In this document: positions 8,264 to 16,608 of the stretch, piece by piece
Layout: each line of letters begins with the position of its first letter
Numbering within the stretch: the stretch's first letter is position 1
DNA from: Priestia filamentosa
Lineage (GTDB): Bacteria > Bacillota > Bacilli > Bacillales > Bacillaceae_H
Reading direction: 5' to 3'
NCBI RefSeq assembly: GCF_900177535.1
Contig: NZ_FXAJ01000001.1
Coordinates: forward strand, 1,030,214 to 1,094,213
DNA: 64,000 nucleotides
The notes under the pieces: model-generated
Told to the model about the DNA's origin: nothing
What the model saw: the letters and a program-made list of their open reading frames with translations, nothing else
Database searches by the model: none
Position numbers and translations under genes: made by a program

Positions 8264-10477
8264 ATGAAAGGACTTAAAGCTTCCCTAGCTCTTTTTACAG
8301 CAGCAAGTGCTTTTATAAGCAGTGCTTCTTTGGTACAAGGTGAAGAAAGAGAGTTAACAGTAGACAGAGAAGATGATGCACTTCAAATAAAAAAAATCGC
8401 AAGCTATGATAGTGGATCTGGTGAAGGCGGCACCGAAATATTAGCTTATGACATACATACAAAAAAAGCGTTTGTAACAAACAGTACAAAAAAATCTATT
8501 GATATTGTTGATTTTTCAACATTAAACAAGAATGAAGTCCTATCTTTAAAACCTTCCGCAAGTATTTCTTTAAAACAATTAGGAATTGAGAATGCGGATG
8601 GAATTACAAGTGTTGCAACACATCCGAAAGCGAATTTTATAGCTGCTGCTGTTCCGAGCAGTCCGAAGCAGGAAAATGGTTATATTGTATTGCTTGATAA
8701 AGAAGGAAATTTTTTAACAAAGATTGAGGTAGGGGCTTTGCCTGACAACATTGTTTTTACTCCGGATGGAGAGACTCTTCTCACTGCAAATGAAGGTGAG
8801 CCAAGCAGTGATTACAAGCAAAATCCAAAAGGGTCTGTTTCCATTATTAATATAAAAGAAATCAGTAATCTTAAAAAAGAAGAAATCAGGAAAGCCAATA
8901 TTAAAGCGATAAACATCTCTTTTCAAGATGTACCAATTCGGGGAGACGTGAGAAAGAATTCAAAAGGCACTTTGATGGAACAGCTTGAGCCCGAGTATAT
9001 TGCAGTTGATGCGAAAAGTGAGTATGCATATGTATCTCTTCAAGAAAATAACGCGATTGCAAAGCTGAACTTAAAAACGCAGAAGTTTGACGAGATTGTA
9101 GGATTAGGAGTGAAAGATCATTCCCTCAAAGAAAATGCCCTTGACGGAATGAATAATGGGAAAATTAATATTGAACCCCTGCCTGTTTTAGGAATGTACC
9201 AACCAGATGCGCTTGATTATTTCCAAAAAGGCAACAAAGGATATATCGTAACTCCAAATGAAGGAGATGCCCGCGACTATGAGGCTTATGGAGAAGAGAA
9301 AACCATCAAGGAACTTCTTAATAGCGGGGAGAAAATCGAACTAAATGCCAAACACTATAAAGGTTTTACTCAAAAAGAAATAAATCAAATGGTCCAAAAT
9401 GGGCTTTTCAACGAGAAAGAGCTTGGAGATTTAAAAGTAAGCATTGAAGAAGGGAAAAATAAAGATGGAGTCTATGAGTCTCTATATTCTTTTGGAGGGC
9501 GTTCTTTTTCCATTTGGGATGCTGAAACATTAGAAAAAGTATATGATAGTGGCTCACAGTTTGAAGATATTACGGCTAAGGTTTATCCTGAAACGTTTAA
9601 TTCCTCAAATGATAAAGTAAAACTAGATAATAGAAGTGATGATAAGGGGCCAGAGCCAGAAGCTGCAGAAGTAGGGAAAATTGGTGGTCAAACTTATGCT
9701 TTCATTGGTCTTGAACGGATGGGAGGCGTGATGGTTTATAATATCTCAAATCCAGCAGAAGCACACTATACAACGTACTTTTCAAGTCGAGATATGTCAG
9801 AAGATGTGAAAGAAGATTCCGCGCCTGAAGGGATAACGTTTATTGATCAAAAGGACAGTCCAACAAAGACGCCGCTTTTAATCGTTTCTAACGAAGTATC
9901 AGGTACTGTTGCCCTGTATGACATAGAAGGAAAAGCTAAAGAATTTAAAGATGTTCCAAAAACTCATTGGGCATACACATATATTCAAGAACTTGTAGAA
10001 AAAGGTATTGTAGATGGAAAAGACGATGGTACTTTCTCTCCTCAAGAAGAAGTAACACGGGCTCAGTTTGCTAAGATAGTAAAAAGAGCGTTAAATATCC
10101 CGTCTGTTTCTCACACTGCTCCTTTTAAAGATGTTCCAGCGTGGGTAAGTGACGATGTTAATGCGCTGTATGAAGCAGGAATTATCCAAGGCAAAACTAA
10201 AGAAATTTTTGCGCCTGAGCAATCCATTACCCGTCAGCAAATGGCTCTCATGATTATGAGAGCATATGAATGGAAAAAGGGAAAGCTTTCTCATATTAAA
10301 CAAGCACCATTTAAAGATAGAGGAATGATTTCAGCAGAAGCGCAGGAGAAAGTTGATGCTCTTTATACATTAGGAGTTATGAGTGGGAAGAACAGCGGCA
10401 ATTTCTCACCATATGAATCGTCTTCACGGGCTCAAGCTGCAAAAGTACTCTCAAAACTCTTATCTTCTCTAGAATAA
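8264..10477 (+). CDS. S-layer-homology surface protein with choice-of-anchor I domain
   Basis: 737 residues. A signal peptide covers residues 1-26. Residues ~40-560 form a beta-propeller-like choice-of-anchor I domain (motifs TPDGETLLTANEGEPS, IVTPNEGDARDY, GGRSFSIWDAETLEKVYDSG, PEPEAAEVGKIGGQTYAFIGLERMGG). In other bacteria this domain is commonly fused to metallophosphatase/5'-nucleotidase modules. Three SLH repeats at the C-terminus (from about 565, 625 and 685) should anchor it to pyruvylated secondary wall polymer. AAAGGAGGAG precedes ATG 8264. The Pho-like promoter suggests induction by phosphate starvation. Catalytic activity is unproven. Confidence 0.87.
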   Translation: MKGLKASLALFTAASAFISSASLVQGEERELTVDREDDALQIKKIASYDSGSGEGGTEILAYDIHTKKAFVTNSTKKSIDIVDFSTLNKNEVLSLKPSASISLKQLGIENADGITSVATHPKANFIAAAVPSSPKQENGYIVLLDKEGNFLTKIEVGALPDNIVFTPDGETLLTANEGEPSSDYKQNPKGSVSIINIKEISNLKKEEIRKANIKAINISFQDVPIRGDVRKNSKGTLMEQLEPEYIAVDAKSEYAYVSLQENNAIAKLNLKTQKFDEIVGLGVKDHSLKENALDGMNNGKINIEPLPVLGMYQPDALDYFQKGNKGYIVTPNEGDARDYEAYGEEKTIKELLNSGEKIELNAKHYKGFTQKEINQMVQNGLFNEKELGDLKVSIEEGKNKDGVYESLYSFGGRSFSIWDAETLEKVYDSGSQFEDITAKVYPETFNSSNDKVKLDNRSDDKGPEPEAAEVGKIGGQTYAFIGLERMGGVMVYNISNPAEAHYTTYFSSRDMSEDVKEDSAPEGITFIDQKDSPTKTPLLIVSNEVSGTVALYDIEGKAKEFKDVPKTHWAYTYIQELVEKGIVDGKDDGTFSPQEEVTRAQFAKIVKRALNIPSVSHTAPFKDVPAWVSDDVNALYEAGIIQGKTKEIFAPEQSITRQQMALMIMRAYEWKKGKLSHIKQAPFKDRGMISAEAQEKVDALYTLGVMSGKNSGNFSPYESSSRAQAAKVLSKLLSSLE

Positions 10478-10509
10478 AAAGGCAAGCCTAATAAAGGCTT
10501 GCTCTTTTT
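10478..10509. terminator. bidirectional terminator
   Basis: GCAAGCCT (10482-10489) pairs with AGGCTTGC (10495-10502), flanked by A's on the left and T's on the right, between convergent genes. Confidence 0.8.
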
Positions 10510-10510
10510 A

Positions 10511-11917
10511 TTATTTTACATCTTGGACTTCTTTTGAAACATTTTTCATTGGTTTCGGTTTCTTTACGTTTTGTGTTAGGCGATCAATCTTAGCAATATC
10601 GTAAACGCCTGCTCCAACGATCTCTGCTACATCTTGAAGTTTTTCTTTACTAATCTTGTCGATCGTATCATCTGGGGTATGATACCATGGCTCTGTTGGC
10701 TCATGAATAAATAATGCAGATGGTATACCAACTTCAGCGAAAGGAACGTGGTCGCTTCGGTCTCCTTGTCCATATGGAGTTCGTTCTCCATTCAATCGTT
10801 CACTAGCATCGCCTGCAACATCTGTTACTGTGTTAGGCTGCCCACTTACGGTATTCATCACAAGATCGCCTGCGTCTTTGCTTCCAACCATATCAAGCTG
10901 GAACATTGCACGTGTTCTAAAAATATCGTTTTGTCCAAGCGAATCTACGTATTTTGTAGAGCCGATAAGACCATTTTCTTCTGCTCCAAATGTTACAAAA
11001 CGAAGTTCAGTATCTGTCTTAGCTTTTGCCATCACTCTAGCTAGCTCTAGCGTTACGGCAACACCTGATGCATCATCATTTGCTCCTGGAGCTCCTTCAA
11101 CAGAGTCATGATGGGCCCCAACAACGACAATTTCACCTGTATCTTTTTTCTGATTTGAAGCTTTTTTCGTTGCAATTACATTGTGAGAAGTCCGTGTTTC
11201 TAATTTTGAACCTTCAACTGTGACTTCAGCATTTACAGTTTCTCCATCTTGAAGCTTTTTAGCGAGTTTTTCACCAACATCTTTTGGTAAAGAAAGAGCA
11301 GGAACATAAGCATCATTAGCTCCACCGAGCGTTCCATTTAACTCACCGTCTTCATTGTTATAAATAATTACCGCTTCCGCTCCTTTTTTGGCTGCATTTA
11401 GTACTTTCTCAGCAAAAGAGATGTTTCCACGTTCAATTAAGGCAATTTTTCCTGACAAATCAAGGTCTTTTACATCGTCTTCAGTACCTAATCCAACGTA
11501 CTGAAGCTCACCCGTTGCTTGTCCATTCGCTGTATATGTCAAAGCTTGAGGAGTGTACTCTGTATTAGCGTCTTTAACGTCTAATGAAAGCGTTGTTGGT
11601 GGAACATATGCTTCAAAAGTAAACGGCTGAATTTGAACATTATATCCATACGAAGAAAATTTCTGCTGTATGTATTGAACAGCATTGTATTCAGCAGGAG
11701 TGCCTGCTACTCTTGGTTGTGAAGACAAACGGGAAATATGACTGTATATGTTATTAACATTAACACCTTGAACGATTTTTTGATCTTCTTTTGTAAGGGC
11801 GGATGTTTCAACTTGTGAAGCTGCAAACGAAGAGGACGGGATTCCAAAAGTACTTGTTGCTAGTCCTGCTACAAGTGCGGCAGAAAGTAGTGGCTTTCGA
11901 AAAGGATATCGTTTCAT
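10511..11917 (-). CDS. ywaD: secreted M28 aminopeptidase with PA domain
   Basis: 468 residues. The signal peptide ends near ASQVE. A protease-associated (PA) insert lies at about 130-240 (ALIERGNISFAEKVLNA...VPALSLP). The M28 zinc peptidase core follows: AHHDS (first metal His), NDDASG (bridging Asp), AEENGLIGS (general base and metal Glu), FQLDMVGS and YHTPDDTIDKI (final His). All di-zinc ligands appear present, so it should be an active extracellular leucine-type aminopeptidase, matching YwaD in length and order. AGGAGG lies just before ATG 11917. It is monocistronic. Confidence 0.92.
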   Translation of the reverse strand: MKRYPFRKPLLSAALVAGLATSTFGIPSSSFAASQVETSALTKEDQKIVQGVNVNNIYSHISRLSSQPRVAGTPAEYNAVQYIQQKFSSYGYNVQIQPFTFEAYVPPTTLSLDVKDANTEYTPQALTYTANGQATGELQYVGLGTEDDVKDLDLSGKIALIERGNISFAEKVLNAAKKGAEAVIIYNNEDGELNGTLGGANDAYVPALSLPKDVGEKLAKKLQDGETVNAEVTVEGSKLETRTSHNVIATKKASNQKKDTGEIVVVGAHHDSVEGAPGANDDASGVAVTLELARVMAKAKTDTELRFVTFGAEENGLIGSTKYVDSLGQNDIFRTRAMFQLDMVGSKDAGDLVMNTVSGQPNTVTDVAGDASERLNGERTPYGQGDRSDHVPFAEVGIPSALFIHEPTEPWYHTPDDTIDKISKEKLQDVAEIVGAGVYDIAKIDRLTQNVKKPKPMKNVSKEVQDVK

Positions 11918-12321
11918 AAAAAAACCTCCTATTTTTTACTATTTTCATTATTAATGTTATAATATTTTAAAAATTTAGTTAAGTTAGAAAAGTACTAGTT
12001 GTAAATGATTTGTAATGAATATAGTAAAATAGAAATGTAGGGATAATTTATCACATTAGTAAATACTAGGATTAGTATTCAAAGGTTAAGATTAAGAAAG
12101 GAAATGCAGGAAAAAGATTGAAGTATAGCCATTAAAAACATGTGGTTTATTTTCAATAAATAAAGGAAAATGAGTATAGTAAAAGAATGATAGGGATTAA
12201 ATGGAATGAGTTTTAAAGAATATAGGTCTATTTATACAATACTTTTATCCTGTTTTTATTAAACCTAGAATATTTTAGCCGATGTAAAAAAGAGAGGTAG
12301 AGTTTATGGAGGTGTACAGCG
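11918..12321. other. AT-rich gap between divergent genes
   Basis: 404 bp separate ywaD and the next gene. A perfect TATAAT is present on the plus strand near 11958, but without a usable -35. No ORF with a ribosome binding site and no hairpin stands out. It presumably holds the two divergent promoters; I could not assign them. Confidence 0.4.
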
Positions 12322-12819
12322 GTGGGAAACAGAATTACGTTAGATTATAATGCTCAAAGCTTACGATTTTTATTGGAAATGATTTGTGAAAAGAAAAACC
12401 AGTTTACTCACCAAGATCTCGTTTATTGGTGTGATAAATTTGTCATTAAATATTATAAATATGAAGAGCACTCATACATAGAAGATTTACGAGATCAGAA
12501 AATAAAAGAAGAAGCCACAGCTTTTCAAGTGGCGCAAAATATAGGATGGCAATGGTATGTACACATTGCTCAACACTATACACCGCTTGAAGTTGTTCAA
12601 GCAGACTTAAATACTGTTCAACTGCCTCTTGAACTTTTTCAAAGTTGGCATGAACAGATGAATCTTTCACGAAATTGGGAAGAAGTTTTTGAAGCGCGTT
12701 ACGAAGAGAAGCAAAAGGAAGAAACGACTCTTTCAAGAATTAAAACATATGGAAGACGTAGAAAGAGAGATATTTACAGAGAAATAGAAGAAGGAAAAGT
12801 AGAAGGCCAGTTTTATTAG
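12322..12819 (+). CDS. hypothetical protein, 165 aa
   Basis: A soluble, helical protein starting at GTG 12322 with TGGAGGTG upstream. It has aromatic-rich segments (LVYWCDKFVIKYYKYEEH, NIGWQWYVHIAQHY) and a very basic C-terminal tail (RIKTYGRRRKRDIYREIEEG) that could bind nucleic acid or membrane phosphate. No family recognised. Its 3' end is embedded in the terminator hairpin. Confidence 0.7.
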   Translation: MGNRITLDYNAQSLRFLLEMICEKKNQFTHQDLVYWCDKFVIKYYKYEEHSYIEDLRDQKIKEEATAFQVAQNIGWQWYVHIAQHYTPLEVVQADLNTVQLPLELFQSWHEQMNLSRNWEEVFEARYEEKQKEETTLSRIKTYGRRRKRDIYREIEEGKVEGQFY

Positions 12820-12834
12820 GTCTTCTGCTTTTTT
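12801..12834 (+). terminator. terminator overlapping the stop codon
   Basis: AGAAGGCC (12801-12808) pairs with GGTCTTCT (12819-12826) with one wobble, followed by GC and a run of seven T's. Confidence 0.8.
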
Positions 12835-12952
12835 TCCGCCATAATTTTGCTAGTTTTCAACATGTCGTGGGAAAAACAGTTTGTTCTTATATAAAAGAAA
12901 GAATTATATCTTATTTCATCAAATATTGTCAAACGATTTATAGGTTGGGAAC

Positions 12953-12979
12953 GTTTGTGAAGCGAAGATAGCGGGGAAT
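12953..12979 (+). promoter_or_regulatory. candidate sigma-B promoter for the 31-aa ORF
   Basis: GTTTGT (12953-12958), a 15-bp spacer and GGGAAT (12974-12979) resemble the sigma-B consensus GTTTAA-N12-15-GGGWAW, placed about 50 bp before the microprotein start. Confidence 0.45.
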
Positions 12980-13036
12980 ACATTTATATCATAAAGTGAC
13001 GTGCTACAAGAAACGTTAAAAAAGGGAGGGAGACAA

Positions 13037-13132
13037 ATGAAATACAAAGTAAAACATTGGCTAAGACTAACAACGGACGAACGCTACCTTTTACTTTTGG
13101 CAACTTCAATGATACAAAAAGAAAAACGTTAA
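13037..13132 (+). CDS. 31-aa microprotein
   Basis: A short ORF, MKYKVKHWLRLTTDERYLLL... ending in IQKEKR. It has a strong AAAGGGAGGG ribosome binding site eight bases upstream of ATG 13037 and its own strong terminator 20 bp downstream. That combination argues for translation. The peptide is basic and amphipathic. Function unknown. Confidence 0.65.
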   Translation: MKYKVKHWLRLTTDERYLLLLATSMIQKEKR

Positions 13133-13151
13133 TAAAATAGAGGATAAGTCC

Positions 13152-13187
13152 GCTGCTAGTCTTCATAATGAAGAGAGCAGCTTTTTT
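13152..13187 (+). terminator. intrinsic terminator
   Basis: Outer stem GCTGCT (13152-13157) with AGCAGC (13176-13181), inner stem TCTTCAT with ATGAAGA, then six T's. Confidence 0.88.
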
Positions 13188-13242
13188 GTGAGGAAAACTT
13201 GATATAATGAAAGAATAAGAGCAGAAAAAAGGAGAGATGAGG

Positions 13243-14052
13243 ATGAAAATTGATACTGTATTTTTATGTTCTCCAAGCAAGGCAGTAAGTGAAGATGCTT
13301 ATGTTATAAATGAAAAACAAAACATTTATGGGGTCTTTGATGGAGCAACACCTGTCACTCCTTTTCAAAATAGCAAAGGGCAAAATGGAGCATATTTAGC
13401 TTCGCGTTGCTTTCAAGCGTATTTTACTGAAGAGGTGAGACAAGAGGAGAGTTTGTTAGAATCCGTTGCTAAAGCAAATAAAAAGTTATTAGAGATGATG
13501 AAAAGTCATCATATTTCAATTCATAAAAAAGAAGAACTTTGGTCAACGTGCGTAGCCTTAATCAAATTAGAAAAGGAGAAAATTCAGTTTTCACAGCTCG
13601 GTGATTCGATGATTGTAATGGAAAATAAAGAAGGCAAAGTTACTGTTCTCACAAAAGATACGGTAAAAGGGATAGGATCCCGTGCAAAACAAAAAAGAGA
13701 AATGGAGCGTTTAAAAGGAAAAGAGAAATACGATGAAGATTTTTACCACAAAAACTCTCTATATTCTTTGCGTTATAACCGAACACTAGCGAACACCCCC
13801 AATGGCTATTCTGTTGCAAATGGAAAAGAAGAAGTAAGAAAGTATATTCAGTATGGAGAGATTCAAAGAAATGAGGTTAGCTGCTTATTACTTGTAAGCG
13901 ACGGATTTTTTCATCCATCAGAAAGTTTAGAAACTACATATCAACATATTCGTTCCGGAGGATTAGAAAGCTATGCATACAAGTTGGCGAAGTTAGAGAG
14001 TGAAAATAACCTATACTCAGATGATAAGACAGGTATCTTGCTTCAGTTTTAA
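13243..14052 (+). CDS. PP2C-family (PPM) protein phosphatase
   Basis: 269 residues with PPM motifs in order: an early acidic SEDAYVI, the metal-binding GVFDGATP near residue 30, QLGDSMIV near 120, LLVSDGFF near 210 and SDDKTGIL at the C-terminus. The Asp residues for the di-Mg/Mn centre appear conserved. It should dephosphorylate Ser/Thr in a cytosolic target that is not evident here. The frame also allows ATG 13237, but AAAGGAGAG ends right before it; ATG 13243 gives 8-nt spacing and is preferred. The SDR gene follows 21 bp downstream and is probably co-transcribed. Confidence 0.85.
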   Translation: MKIDTVFLCSPSKAVSEDAYVINEKQNIYGVFDGATPVTPFQNSKGQNGAYLASRCFQAYFTEEVRQEESLLESVAKANKKLLEMMKSHHISIHKKEELWSTCVALIKLEKEKIQFSQLGDSMIVMENKEGKVTVLTKDTVKGIGSRAKQKREMERLKGKEKYDEDFYHKNSLYSLRYNRTLANTPNGYSVANGKEEVRKYIQYGEIQRNEVSCLLLVSDGFFHPSESLETTYQHIRSGGLESYAYKLAKLESENNLYSDDKTGILLQF

Positions 14053-14073
14053 GAGAGAAGAGGGGGAGTAACC

Positions 14074-14901
14074 ATGGCTCGACATGCAATCGTAACAGGA
14101 TCTTCAAGCGGGTTTGGCTATGCAATTTGTTTAAGGCTTGCACAAGACGGGTTCTATGTATATGCAACAATGAGGACTATTGCAAAAGGAAAAGAATTGC
14201 TCGAGGAAGCTGAACGGCTCCATATTAAGCAATATATTACTATAAAAGAACTTGATGTAACGAGTGAAACATCGCTTGCAGCTTTTCGCGAAGAACTAGC
14301 ACAAGTAGATGGAGTGGACGTGCTTGTCAATAATGCAGGATACGCAGGAGGCGGATTTGTTGAAGACTGTGAGTTAGCAGATTTTAAACAACAGTTTGAT
14401 ACAAATGTGTTTGGAGCTATTGCTCTTACAAATCTTGTTTTACCAATTATGCGACAAAATAGAAAAGGCACTATTATTAATATTAGTAGCATAAGTGGAA
14501 AAATAGGATTTCCGGGCCTTTCTCCTTATTCCTCTTCAAAGTTTGCGCTTGAGGGATTTAGCGAAAGTTTACGTCTTGAAATGAGACCATTTGGTGTTTA
14601 TGTGGTGCTAATAGAGCCAGGATCATACAATACAAACATATGGACAAAAGGAAAAAAGGTCGCAAAAAGAGAACAGTCTGCATACGTGGCGCAAATGAAG
14701 AAAATTGAAAATTACATTGAAGGTGGAAAAGATCGTTTAGGAGACCGGAGCGAAATAGCTGATCTAGTAGCGAAAATCGCTAATCATCGCTCTCCATCGC
14801 TTCGCTATGCTGTTGGCAAAGGAGTAAAGCTGAGCCTTTTGGCAAAAACAATACTCCCTTGGAAGTGGTGGGAAAAGATTATGTTAAAGCAGTTAAAATA
14901 A
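14074..14901 (+). CDS. yusZ: short-chain dehydrogenase/reductase
   Basis: 275 residues, classical SDR. The cofactor motif TGSSSGFG lies at residues 8-15, NNAGYAGGG near 88, the catalytic Ser in INISSISG near 138, and YSSSKFAL near 152 supplies Tyr and Lys. EPGSYNTNIW follows. It resembles B. subtilis YusZ, and the siderophore ATPase downstream resembles YusV, a matching neighbourhood. Ribosome binding site GAGGGGGAG. The substrate is unknown; the symbol is by resemblance. Confidence 0.82.
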   Translation: MARHAIVTGSSSGFGYAICLRLAQDGFYVYATMRTIAKGKELLEEAERLHIKQYITIKELDVTSETSLAAFREELAQVDGVDVLVNNAGYAGGGFVEDCELADFKQQFDTNVFGAIALTNLVLPIMRQNRKGTIINISSISGKIGFPGLSPYSSSKFALEGFSESLRLEMRPFGVYVVLIEPGSYNTNIWTKGKKVAKREQSAYVAQMKKIENYIEGGKDRLGDRSEIADLVAKIANHRSPSLRYAVGKGVKLSLLAKTILPWKWWEKIMLKQLK

Positions 14902-14940
14902 GTCTGCTTATAAGGAAGTGCTCATTTTTTTAAAAAAGTA

Positions 14941-14974
14941 TTGTCCGAAGTGGTGATAATGATTATAATTATCA
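14941..14974 (+). promoter_or_regulatory. Fur-box-covered sigma-A promoter of the siderophore ATPase
   Basis: TTGTCC (14941-14946), a 17-bp spacer and a perfect TATAAT (14964-14969). Overlaid on the -10 is GATAATGATTATAATTATC (14955-14973), which matches the 19-bp Fur box at 17 of 19 positions. Iron-loaded Fur should repress. Confidence 0.85.
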
Positions 14975-15070
14975 ATGAGAATAAAAATCAATCACAAATT
15001 TAAACGTGTATATAAAAATAATAACGTGTTAATAGAAAACTCTAGAATGGAAGAAGAGGTGGAACGGGAT

Positions 15071-15886
15071 ATGTCTATTATGGAAACGAAAGAGCTGTCT
15101 ATTTCTTACGGAGATCGTAAAATTGTAAGCGACTTAACAGTGGAAATCCCAAAAGGAAAAATCACCACAATTATTGGACCAAACGGATGCGGAAAATCAA
15201 CAATCTTAAAAACAATGTCACGTATTTTAAAACCAACGTCAGGCGATATTTACTTAGATGGTAAAGCTATTCAAAAGCAATCTACAAAGGAGATTGCGAA
15301 AAAGATGGCAATTTTACCCCAAATTCCAGAATCTCCAGGTGGATTAACAGTAGCTGAACTTGTTTCATATGGACGTTTTCCACACCAAAAAGGATTCGGA
15401 AAACTGAAGGAAAGCGATAAAAATATTATTTATTGGGCTCTTGAAGTAACAGGGATGTTAGAGTTCAAAGACCGCTCTCTTGAAGCTTTATCAGGCGGTC
15501 AACGTCAGCGTGTTTGGATTGCTATGGTTCTTGCGCAAGAAACAGATTTGCTTTTGCTTGATGAGCCAACTACTTATTTAGACTTAGCACATCAATTAGA
15601 GATTTTGCAACTTCTTCAAACGCTTAATCAACAGGAGAACAGAACAATTGCAATGGTTATTCATGATCTTAACCATGCAGCTCGATTTGCTGATTATATG
15701 ATTGCTGTAAACAGTGGAGAAGTTGTATGTAAAGGAACACCTGATGAAGTGATGACCCCTGAAGTATTAGGAAAGGTTTTTGGAATTGATGCGGAAATTG
15801 TGCGTGACCCAAGAACAAACAAGCCTGTATGCTTAACATATGACTTGATGCCAGCAATTGGTGCTAAAACACCTGCTGCAGTCTAA
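15071..15886 (+). CDS. yusV: Fe-siderophore ABC transporter ATPase (FecE type)
   Basis: 271 residues: Walker A GPNGCGKST, Q-loop in MAILPQIPE, signature LSGGQRQRVW, Walker B LLLLDEP and the switch His in VIHDLNHA. All are intact, so it should be a functional nucleotide-binding subunit of a siderophore importer. No permease or binding protein gene is adjacent, as for B. subtilis YusV, which serves importers encoded elsewhere. The frame extends upstream, but ATG 15071 has a GAGGTGG ribosome binding site and begins the domain. The Fur-box promoter predicts induction under iron limitation. Confidence 0.9.
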   Translation: MSIMETKELSISYGDRKIVSDLTVEIPKGKITTIIGPNGCGKSTILKTMSRILKPTSGDIYLDGKAIQKQSTKEIAKKMAILPQIPESPGGLTVAELVSYGRFPHQKGFGKLKESDKNIIYWALEVTGMLEFKDRSLEALSGGQRQRVWIAMVLAQETDLLLLDEPTTYLDLAHQLEILQLLQTLNQQENRTIAMVIHDLNHAARFADYMIAVNSGEVVCKGTPDEVMTPEVLGKVFGIDAEIVRDPRTNKPVCLTYDLMPAIGAKTPAAV

Positions 15887-15914
15887 AAAAAGGCGGAGTT
15901 TAGCCGCCTTTTTT
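15885..15914. terminator. bidirectional terminator
   Basis: A-run plus GGCGG (to 15896), loop AGTTTAG, CCGCC plus T-run. It serves the convergent ATPase gene and microprotein gene. Confidence 0.85.
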
Positions 15915-15936
15915 GCATGTTGAGAAGATATAAAAG

Positions 15937-16089
15937 TTAGCGATGTTCTTCTTGAAGTTCTAATAGGATATTGAGCTGCTCTTCCAATCGATTTGTTTTT
16001 GGATTATGAGGTCCGTAGAACTGCTGATAAAATTCTAGCTGTTGTCGCGTTGAATTAATTAAAATCTCTAGCTCATCTATTCGCTCCAT
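15937..16089 (-). CDS. 50-aa protein, possibly Spo0E-like
   Basis: The minus-strand ORF starts MERIDELEILINSTRQQLEF and ends NILLELQEEHR. A GAGGGGG ribosome binding site precedes ATG 16089. Two predicted helices joined by a YGPHNPKT turn recall the small helical-hairpin Spo0E-type aspartyl-phosphate phosphatases. However, the diagnostic SQELD motif is replaced by LEEQLN, so catalytic activity on Spo0A~P is doubtful. It could simply be an unrelated helical hairpin. Confidence 0.55.
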   Translation of the reverse strand: MERIDELEILINSTRQQLEFYQQFYGPHNPKTNRLEEQLNILLELQEEHR

Positions 16090-16274
16090 AATTAGATACC
16101 CCCTCAAATTAATAATATCAATAAAAGGATGATATTAGGAGTTGTTACAAAAAATGATAAAAAGGGAATATTTTTAGTTGCTTAAAAGGGTCTAATCGTT
16201 AGTCGTAAAGTCACCTTAAAAAGAGGAGTTTGGGACTTTTTTCATGATAGGTTATTAAAAATATCTTCTTGATT

Positions 16275-16302
16275 TTGTTTCTGAATAAAAATGATTTATA
16301 CT
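16275..16302 (+). promoter_or_regulatory. sigma-A promoter of a putative small RNA
   Basis: TTGTTT (16275-16280), a 16-bp spacer and TATACT (16297-16302) point at two downstream hairpins rather than at an ORF. Confidence 0.5.
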
Positions 16303-16307
16303 AGGTA

Positions 16308-16378
16308 GTAATCATCTTTTGGAGATGGTGTTCAAAAGCCACGTTTCTTGAATAAGAGCGTGGCTTTCGCTTGTTTTA
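16308..16378 (+). ncRNA. candidate ~70-nt small RNA
   Basis: Downstream of the promoter lie a 7-bp hairpin (ATCATCT at 16311-16317 with AGATGGT, loop TTTGG) and a longer one (AAAGCCACG 16335-16343 with CGTGGCTTT 16359-16367, extended by TCTT/AAGA), then a moderate T-rich stretch. No ORF with a ribosome binding site overlaps. It lies 230 bp before the YflS-like gene, so it could also be a terminated leader. The rest of 16090-16608 shows nothing else. Confidence 0.5.
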
Positions 16379-16608
16379 TAATGAAACTAATGAATTTCTT
16401 ATATAACTAAAATAACTGCATTCTGCCTTTTTTCACTTTCACAATTGGAGTAGACTTGTACTGGACATATTTTCTTTTTCTCTTACTTAATGTTTAAAAG
16501 AATAAAACGTGGAATAGTAAAAGAAAAGAGAATAAAATATTATAGAAAGAAGATGTTTAACATGATGGCCTTACATAGTCGTTCACCCCGAAATGAAGGT
16601 GACCTGAC

